64,000 bases of DNA from Cordilura impudica. Taxonomy: Eukaryota > Arthropoda > Insecta > Diptera > Scathophagidae. Within the stretch, counting starts at the first letter, position 1. Every line of letters begins with the position of its first letter. The notes below the pieces were generated by a model, which saw nothing but the letters and a program-made list of their open reading frames with translations, did no database searches and was not told where the DNA came from. The stretch lies in assembly GCA_963682025.1 (NCBI GenBank), contig OY821520.1, positions 1,747,001 to 1,811,000 of the forward strand, written 5' to 3'. A program made the translations under genes and the position numbers. This document shows positions 56,096 to 64,000 of this stretch, piece after piece.

Positions 56096-58190
56096 GATGT
56101 ATAAACATCTATGCGCCCAGGGGAGTAAAAATCTATTTTACAATACAAACACAAAACAGCGTAAGAAGTACGGCGTAATACAAAATCGGTGTGACTTATG
56201 ATTGTATTGGTGAAAAAATTATGATATGTAATAACCTGTTTGAAAATGAAAAATGGAAAAAAAAATAAAAAATAAAAAATGAAAAATTAAAAGTGAAAAA
56301 TGAAAAATGAAGAATGAAAAATTAAAAATGAAAAATAAAAAACGAAAAATTAAAAATAAAAATTAAAAACGAAAAATAAAAAATTAAAAATAAAAAACGA
56401 AAAATAAAAAATGAAAAATGAAAAATAAAAAATTAAAATTGAAAAATGAAAAATGAAAAATGAAAAATGAAAAATGAAAAATAAAAAATGAAAAATAATA
56501 ATGAAAAATTAAAAATGAAATATGAAAAATAAAAAATTAAAAAAGAAAAATAAAAAATGAAAAATAAAAATTAAAAATTAAAAAAAATGAAAAATAAAAA
56601 ACGAAAAATGAAAAACAGATAATTAAAATTGAAAGTTGAAAAATGAAAAATAACAAATGAAAAATGAAAAACAAAAATTGAAAAATAAAAATGAAAAATA
56701 AAAAATGAAATATGAAAAATGAAATATAAAAAATTAGAAATGAAATATAAAAAAATAAAAATAAAAATTAAAAATTAAAAATTAAAAATAAAAAATGAAA
56801 AATTAAAAGTGAAAAATGAAAAAATTAAAAGTGAAAAATTAAAATTGAAAAATGAAAAATGAAAAATGAAAAATAAAAATTAAAAAATGAAATATGAAAA
56901 ATGTAAAATAAAATTATAAAAATGAAAAATAAAAAGTTAAAAATAAAAATTACAAATGAAAAATAAAAAATGAAAAATTAAAAATGGAAAATAAAAAACG
57001 AAATATTAAAAATAAAAAATGAAAAATGAAAAATAAAAAATAAAGAATGTAAAATTAAAAGTGAAAAATGAAAAATGAAAAATAAAAAACGAAAAATTAA
57101 AAATGAAAAATAAAAAATTAAAAATAAAAATGAAAAATAAAAAATGGAATATGAAAAATGAAAAATAAAAAATTTAAAATGAAAAAAAAAAATTAAATAT
57201 AAAAATTAAAAATTAAAAATTAAAAATTAAAAATTAAAAATTAAAAAATAAAAATTAAAAATTAAAAATTAAAAATTAATAGTGAAATATGAAAAATGCA
57301 AAATAAAAAATGAAAAATGGAAAAAGAAAAAAGAAAAATAAAAAATAAAAAATGAAAAATTAAAAGTGAAAAATGAAAAATAAAAATAAAAAATAAAAAA
57401 CGAAAAATTAAAAATGAAATATAAAAGACGAAAAATGAAAAATAAAAAATGAAAAATGAAAAATAAAAAATGAAAAATAAAAAACCAAAAATGAAAAATA
57501 AAAAATTAAAAACGAAAAATGAAAAATAAAAAACGAAAAATGAAAAATAGAAAATTATAATTAAAATTAAAAATGAAAAATAAAAATGAAAAACAAAAAA
57601 ACGCAAAATGAAAAAAATAAAAAATGAAAAACGAAAAACGAAAAACGAAAAATGAAAAATAAAAAAATAAAAATGAAAAATAAAAAATTAATAATTAAAA
57701 ATGAAAAATGAAAAATAAAAAACGAAAAATGAAAAATAAAAAATGAAAAATGATAAATAAATAATAAAGAATGTAAAATTAAAAGTGAAAAATGAAAAAT
57801 CAAAAATAAAAAATAGAAAACTAAAATGAAAAATGAAAAAATAAAAAATGAAAAATAAAAAATAGAAAATTAAAATTGAAAAATGAAAAATAAAAAATGA
57901 AAAATAAAAATGAAAAATAAAAAATGAAATATGAAAAATGAAAAATAAAGAATGAAAAATGAAAAATAAAAAATTAAAAATAAAAAATTAAAAATAAAAA
58001 ATGAAAAATTAAAAATGAAAAAAGAAAAATAAAATATAATAAATATTTTTATATCAGCAGAGGTCCTGCTGTTGATTGCTATAAGTGATACGCTTTCTAT
58101 TTGATTTTAAAAAAGTGCCATAAAAAAATCTTTAATTACTAGATGTTTACACATCTCCCCTGTGATCGGACTCACATGCTTTTATTTTTT
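56096..58190 (+). mobile_element. HL1 element, copy E, complete with 1.8-kb degenerate satellite core
   Basis: The left end is GATGTATAAACATCTATGCG, then CCCAGGGGAGTAAAAATCTA and CGGTGTGACTTATGATTGTA to about 56240. The core (56245-58030) is AAAAATG/AAAAATA units. The right arm carries GCAGAGGTCCTGCTGTTG and ends CTAGATGTTTACACATCTCC then GGACTCACATGC. Both terminal AGATGT...ACATCT hairpins are preserved. Confidence 0.78.
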
Positions 58191-59473
58191 ACACATATTA
58201 TACATATTATACAGAGCCAGTATTTAGTTCTTATTTTATGCATTTAATAAAAATAAAAAACGTGTCATTTAAAAAAGATATTTAATGAAAAATTGTGTTT
58301 TTAAATTTACTTTATTTTTTTTAACTTTTCTACATGTGACTTATTAAATGTCATAGTTTCTTTGATATCTAACCTGGTATAGTGATACAGGAGAAATAAA
58401 AAAAGTAATAATTAGATCTGTTGCATTTTGATAAAAAAAATTAAAGTCTATAAAGTAACAGATTTCCGGCTAATTAAGTTCTTTTTTTTAAATATATATA
58501 CGCTAAAATTTAATTTATATAATTCATTCCATTGAATAAAATTGCAAAAAATTTGATTTAAAAAAATTTATAAAAAGAACAAACTGAAAAGCATACATAC
58601 AATTTTATGTACACGCAAAAAGAAACTTCCTTTTTCATCGCACTCTAATACTTATTTTAAAATCATCATCATCAAAGAAAATAATCTTAAATACGGACTT
58701 ATACAAAAAAAAAAAAAAAAAAAAAAGCAAAAGAAAACAAAGTATATACAACTGCTCACAAATGATTAAGAGCTGTGATCGAGTACAGTAAAACTGAAAT
58801 ATACAATGGATGAAACCATCACTAGGGATTAATTCATAAAAAAAATAGCACACATGTAAATACAGAAATATCTATATATAACCTCAGATGATTACATAAA
58901 AAGAACAATAAGGATAAAGATTTCAATGTATGAAGCTGTAAAATTATTGTTAAAAGAAAATAACTAACAAACAAGTTTACAAAGTATATAGCCATAAAAT
59001 TTATACAACTCCTTCGATTCTAAAGTAAAATTATTATCAGACGCAACAACTCAAACTAATAATATACTTATGGACTCACACAGTTTTGTAGGAAGTATTT
59101 CTACTAAAATATGTTGTGAACATATTCGAAATATGATCCATATTTTCGTATATACACTGCAGCGCTAATTAACATAGATTTTACGTATAATCTAGATTGT
59201 ATCACAAATATAATAGAAACTAACAGAAACAATAGGAAAATTTAAAAAATATGTAGTTTATTATAATACCGTAATTTCGGGCTAGGCCAACTCTATACAA
59301 TACAATTTACCATGAGTTTAAAATAAATTCTAATCATATTAAGTGATATTGTCATGTACTTGTTGTCTGCATATGTGATTTAGTTCTTTCGGATATATAT
59401 AATAAATGAGGTCTAGGTCCAAAAATTAACCAATCTCGACTATATTTTATGAAATCCCATATATGCTCTTACA
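58191..59473. other. Spacer, nothing recognised
   Basis: AT-rich, with an A-run at 58708-58728. No coding or repeat termini recognised. Confidence 0.5.
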
Positions 59474-59975
59474 CAGGTGTGCCCATCACGTCGATCGCGA
59501 TCTGCTGGTCAATTTTAAGTCGATCCCGCCATAACTTAAATTTTAAACTTTTATTGTCTTATTGATTTTTTGAATACAAACTAGAAAGTTTCTGTAAATA
59601 GTAAAAGTTTCTTAAAAGTTAATTTTCCTCTATATATTTTCTTATTTATAAACCAAACAGAATAAAAAAATATTTTTTCCTTGTTCATTTTAATATGCAA
59701 GGAAACAACAAAAACATAACCGACATGATTACTAGCATCGAAACATTTAAAATTAAACTAGAATTGTGGATATCTCAAATTAATAAAAGAGATCTAAAAC
59801 ATTTCTCAAATTTAAAAGACGAAATGGCTTCAAATATAGAAACATGTGAATACAAACAAACAACTTGGAAATATTTTACAAAACATTTTTGTGCAATTTC
59901 AACAGGGATTTGTGGACTTCGTCCAATCACTTCATTTTTGTTAAGTGAGCAAAAAAAAAATGGGTATTGAGAATT
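59474..59975 (+). pseudogene. hAT transposase fragment (ZBED5/GTF2IRD2-like)
   Basis: The frame from about 59680 reads HFNMQGNNKNITDMITSIE, KIKLELWISQINKRDLKHF, then diverges and ends after SFLLSEQKKNGY. LNxxLQGKxxxVxxMxxxVxxFKxKLxLWxxQLxxxNxxHFP is the signature of the hAT subgroup that includes ZBED5, GTF2IRD2 and related vertebrate exaptations. CAGGTGTGCCCATCACG at 59474 looks like a hAT terminal repeat (CAG start), so an internally deleted copy may begin there. About 80 of some 600 residues remain. Confidence 0.68.
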
Positions 59976-61589
59976 TGGGGTAAATAAGCGTGAAAAGTAA
60001 TTAAGCGTGGGGCAATTAAACGGGTTATACTGTATAACTATTTAGCTTGGCGCTTAAGCTCCTATTTTTTAGAACAGTGAATTGTAAAATAATTTCGCGT
60101 AGATAAAGTTTTTTTATTTTTATAGTTTTAACTGAGTTATGATTTAGTCTAAAAATTAGAGAATAATTTACTTTAAAAAATATTAATAAAATTTTGTTTG
60201 GTTATTTCGAAATTTTAACCTTTTTTTTAATTGAGGACACTCTTATTTTTATCAACACAACGGTACATTGTGATCTCAGTTACCGTTACTCATTAGTAAA
60301 TTATTTTGTATACTTATAACTTTAAGCGATAATTTTCTCATGCGAGTATATTTTTTATTACAAAATTATTAACTTCGGCTTTAGAACACGTTTAAATTAA
60401 AATTAATTTGTAATACACATACATATGTTTATATTTTTCTTTCGCTTTCAGAAAGTCTTTGTTTACCCGAATGTTTATCGCGCTTTGATTTTACTTTAAA
60501 ACTTTTACTTATTTATTATTTTTATTGCTAAAAGAAAGCTTTTAAAATATATTATCAACTAAGTACGAATCATATTTACGTACATAACAGAAAGAGGATC
60601 TTAAGAATAAAAATACACACACACAAACACACTCACACCCAGACATATTAGTACATTATTAAGGAAAAATGTCTTTATTTATATTCATTTTGTTGTTTAG
60701 TGCAGTGCAGTTTTTGTCTTTCTTTTTTTGTATTCTCCTTAATATATTATATGGTATGTTTATTTTAGTTGTTCTTCTTTTTGTTTTTGTATTCTTATAA
60801 CAAGAGCAATCATGATATTGTTTAAAGTTTTTTTTATATTTTTAAATACATATTCTTCCCATCTAATATCTTATGTTGTTGTTATCATTTCTATATGTAC
60901 TTAGATTGTATAGCCTTAATTCATCCATATGCATTAAAGAGTTGCATAGAAATGTGGATGGGTGTATTTTGTTTTTGGTTTTGTTTTACTTTATGCATTT
61001 CAACATATGTTGGTTGTTTGGTATATAAATAAGGGCTTAAACATTATAAGAAGTTATCTAGAAAGATGTATGAGTACGGCTTTTAAGATAATGGCTTTTT
61101 CTGCTTGAGACCAGAAATCTACGTAAAGAAACAACAACTCGTTATCCTTTAAAAAAAGTATTATATTTATTTACTTGTTAAGATTATTAGAAAAACAAAA
61201 GGAATCCTTTTTTAGTCTGCACTCCCTCATATGACCATCTAGTGTAAAGTTGCTTCTTATAATTATCTCAGCAAAAAAGGGGCAAAAAATGGGGAAACAA
61301 TGTAATAGTCGGACTTTCTTGTTAAACAAAAATAATTATTTGTTATATAAAATAGTCCATTGCAAAATATTTTAGTATTTAGTTTTTGTGTTTTAAGACG
61401 AACAAAAATTGGAATTAGTCGTACATACAAAAAGTGTCGATCTCTTGCTTTTTGGAGAAACTTATTTAAACAGAAAATATTAATTAAATGTTAAAACAGG
61501 GACCGTAAATAACAGCTATCCAGAAAATTTAAACTCAAAAACCCAAAAACTCTTGGAAAGGGGACCAAAAATCATTTTTTTATGTTTAC
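59976..61589. other. Spacer, nothing recognised
   Basis: AT-rich, with a CA-rich patch at 60615-60640. No gene recognised. Confidence 0.5.
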
Positions 61590-61760
61590 TGATTTTAAAG
61601 TTATGTTATTCATTTGAAAGTAAATATCAGTGAACATCGGGAGCCAAAAAATTGCTACTCTATTTCAACTATATCACAGCGAACAGGGTCTTCGAAAATG
61701 GACTTTCTCAATATTTGGCTAAAATTAAAAATTTTCTTTGTAAATTTTAATTTTTAAATG
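61590..61760 (+). repeat. Dispersed repeat shared with 11645-11782
   Basis: Contains CGGGAGCCAAAAAATTGC, CTCTATTTCAACTATATCAC, CGAACAGGGTCTTCG and GGCTAAAATTAAAAATTTTC, colinear with the first copy. Confidence 0.6.
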
Positions 61761-61804
61761 ACTGTAACTTTTTTGTGTGCATTTGTGTTGCGTGAGTTTA
61801 TATA

Positions 61805-62296
61805 TTTTTATACCCTCCACACCTCAGTGGCAGAGGGTATATATAGGTTGGTCATTCCGTTTGTAACGCATCGAAATAAACTCCTGAGACCCCAAAACAA
61901 TATATTTTCTTGATCCTTATTACAAGGGAAGTTGATTTATCGATGACCGTCTGTCCGTCTGTCTCTGGAAATCACGATCACGCCGTTAATATCTAAGCTA
62001 GACCGCTCGTTTATGTATAAAATCGTTTACTAACATCGTCAAAATCGCTCAAAGGGTTCACGAGCTATGAATGAAACTTTGAAAAAACTCTTGAAAAAAT
62101 AAAATTCTTCAGTGTGTTTGTTTTTTTTTTCTTAAGATATGTTGTATACATATGTTGTAATTCTTCGTATTGTTGAAGTCGTTACAGTTGTGTGTATATT
62201 AATACTGCACGTGTCACATTGGACTAAGCGAGTTTAACCACATAAATTTTTATCATTAAAATTAAATATTAAAAATTAAAAATTAATAAAAATAAA

Positions 62297-62328
<32 letters not shown>

Positions 62329-63160
62329 GAAAAATGAATAATAAAAAATGAAAATGAAAAGTTGAAAATGGAAAATGAAAAATTAAAAATGGAAAATGGA
62401 AAATGGAACATGAGAAATGAGAAATGAAAAATGAAAAATGAAAAATGAAAAATGAAAATGGAAAATGGAAAATGAAAAATGAATAATGAAAAATGAAAAT
62501 GAAAAATGGAAAATGAAAATTGGAAAATGGAAAATGAAAAATTAAAAATGGAACATTTTCCATTAGAAATGAAAAATGGAACATGAAAAATGAAAAATGA
62601 AAAATGAAAAATGAAAAATGAAAAACGAAAAACTAAAAATGAAAAATGAAAAATGAAAAATTAAAAATGAAATATGGAAAATGAAAAATGAAATATGAAA
62701 AATGAAAAATGAAAATTGAAAAATGGAAAATGGAAAATGGAAAATGAAAAATGGAAAATGAAAAATGCAAAATGGAACATGAAAAATGAAAAATGAAAAA
62801 TGAAATATGAAATATGAAAAATGAAATATGAAAAATGAAAATTTAAAAATGGAAAATGAAAAATGAGAAATGAAAAATGAAAAATGAAAACTGAAAAATG
62901 AAAAATCAAAAATGAAAAATTAAAAATTAAAAATAAAAAATGAAAATTGAAAAATGAGAAATCTAAAATCGAAAATGGAAAATGGAAAATGAAAAATGAA
63001 AAGTGGAAAATAGAAAACGAAATATGAGAAATTAAAAATTGAAAAACTAAAAATGAAAAACCATAGATGAAAACTGAAAAGTGGAAAATGGAGTGATAAT
63101 AAAAAATGAAAAAGGTGGAGGGTATCAAAGATTCGGCAATTTAACACCCTTACTTGTTTA
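61805..63160 (+). mobile_element. GTCY-type element, second subfamily (G7), with an A-rich satellite inside
   Basis: Starts TTTTTATACCCTCCACACCT, has a CCGTCTGTCCGTCTGTCT microsatellite at about 61948, then TTAATATCTAAGC and TCACGAGCTATGAATGAAAC. A degenerate AAAAATGAAAAATGG array fills 62265-63110, and the end is GGAGGGTATCAAAGATTCGG, CAATTTAACACC, CTTACTTGTTT. The terminal CTTACTTGTTT is common to G1-G6. Long F/H-rich frames on the minus strand are satellite translations. Confidence 0.72.
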
Positions 63161-63367
63161 TACTGACAGAAAGAGAAACGGTAGAGTTGAAACGAGTTGT
63201 TGTATACTTAAAAAAAAATGGTTGAGACATAATGCGATAATTGTTATATTATATTAATGGGTAAATCCTTTTTATTCTGACAGGTACATTTACATAGGTA
63301 TTTTTCAAAAAATAAATTAAACTACAGGCAAATGGTAAAAAACTATTGCCACAAACGCTTTTAAGGT
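63161..63367 (+). repeat. Dispersed repeat shared with 13040-13290
   Basis: AGAAACGGTAGAGTTGAAAC to CTTTTAAGGTATGAACAG, colinear with the first copy. Its end was the target of the MITE at 63376. Confidence 0.65.
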
Positions 63368-63375
63368 ATGAACAG

Positions 63376-63861
63376 TAGAGCGACTCACTCTGGAGAGAGA
63401 AAAAAGTGAAAAAAGTGCCCCCTTGAAATATACCTTGGCTTGTTCTATAACGACTCCCAAAATATTTCTGGTCCAGCGTTAACCCATTCCGAGCTGGACC
63501 GTTTTTAAAAAGGTCTATTTTTTAGTTTTATGAAAATATTTTAGTTTTTTCTAGGTCAACATATCCAATATGGGTACAACAAAATAGGTTTTTTCAAGAC
63601 ACGTTAAACGGTATATAGCACATGTCCAAGCATGTTCCTTTTTGATATTCAAAAAATTTTATTTTTTGATAGGTTTTGTATGTTTTTAAACATTATTCAA
63701 TTGAAAATAACATTAATTTATTTAAAAATATACCTTTTTTAAAAACGGTCCAGCTCGGATAGATCAACGGTAGACCAGAAATATTTTGGGAGACGTTTTA
63801 AAACAAACCAATGTAGATTTCTAGGAGGACGCTTTTTTCACTTTTTTTGGGAGTCGCTCTA
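63376..63861. mobile_element. hAT-like MITE with perfect 8-bp target duplication
   Basis: The left terminus TAGAGCGACTC and right terminus GAGTCGCTCTA are inverted copies, and the arms pair for about 170 bp (CCCAAAATATTTCTGGTC, GAGCTGGACCGTTTTTAAAA). The direct repeat ATGAACAG flanks both sides (63368-63375 and 63862-63869). Eight-bp duplications and a TAGAG-type start are typical of hAT transposons. It is 486 bp and non-coding. Confidence 0.9.
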
Positions 63862-63869
63862 ATGAACAG

Positions 63870-64000
63870 GTATGCTTCACCTTTTTAAAGGATTGAGGGT
63901 CTGGGTTTCTTATGCTTCAAAAGGTGTTAATATAAGATAAAAAATGGTATTTTACATAATTGCAAGAAAGAGTATTTATAATGTTCCCACAATTATTATT
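63870..64000. other. Window end, nothing recognised
   Basis: 131 bp of AT-rich sequence without features. Confidence 0.5.

Noticed and set aside
1..64000. tRNA, rRNA or snRNA genes
   Set aside because: No cloverleaf boxes or conserved rRNA/snRNA words were recognised on either strand.

Overview
The window is AT-rich, intron-dominated DNA from a higher fly, probably a calyptrate. It lies inside one very large host gene on the minus strand. Two exons with canonical splice sites encode consecutive pieces of the N-terminal region of neurobeachin (Drosophila rugose): 30629-30733 and 2358-2484. They join in phase across a 28,144-bp intron. DNA upstream of the first exon (30734-64000) is presumably more intron or upstream DNA of the same gene; I recognised no further exon there. 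The only other host-derived coding remnant is a decayed adenylate kinase 2 fragment at 11315-11640. Everything else I can name is transposable-element DNA, satellite DNA, or unassigned intron. Layout from left to right. 1-2.3 kb: end of a microsatellite-bearing element and a GTCY-microsatellite element. 2.36-2.48 kb: exon. 2.56-10.05 kb: small Helitrons, a 1.6-kb tandem duplication carrying a dead transposon ORF, and a GTCY element. 11.3-14.7 kb: the Ak2 pseudogene and several GTCY elements, two of them forming a large inverted repeat. 15.8-20.1 kb: a LINE interrupted by a MITE, then Helitron-type tandem repeats. 21.5-24.5 kb: a dead DDE-type transposase and a second LINE. 25.8-28.4 kb: a mariner-like pseudogene split by a nested long-TIR element. 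30.6 kb: exon. 31.1-40.9 kb: one giant element whose core is several kb of AT-rich heptamer satellite, containing a nested Penelope-like element with an intact 711-residue reverse transcriptase/GIY-YIG ORF and a nested Helitron. 42.5-48.9 kb: an R1-like LINE, a three-layer nest, and a piggyBac pseudogene split by another LINE. 50.4-58.2 kb: Helitrons and two more copies of the satellite-cored family. 59.5-63.9 kb: a hAT transposase fragment, a GTCY-type element with its own satellite, and a small hAT-like MITE with a perfect 8-bp target duplication. How the parts relate: most protein-coding transposon remnants carry stops or frameshifts, and the elements are nested up to three deep, so this intron has grown by repeated insertion. 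The conspicuous exception is the Penelope-like ORF, which is open end to end with recognisable RT and endonuclease catalytic motifs. It is arranged in circularly permuted order inside a nearly pure heptamer array and has a hammerhead-like motif in its spacer. That combination, together with the satellite-cored dispersed family hosting it, is the least ordinary thing here. All assignments come from reading sequence and remembered family motifs; no alignment or database search was run.
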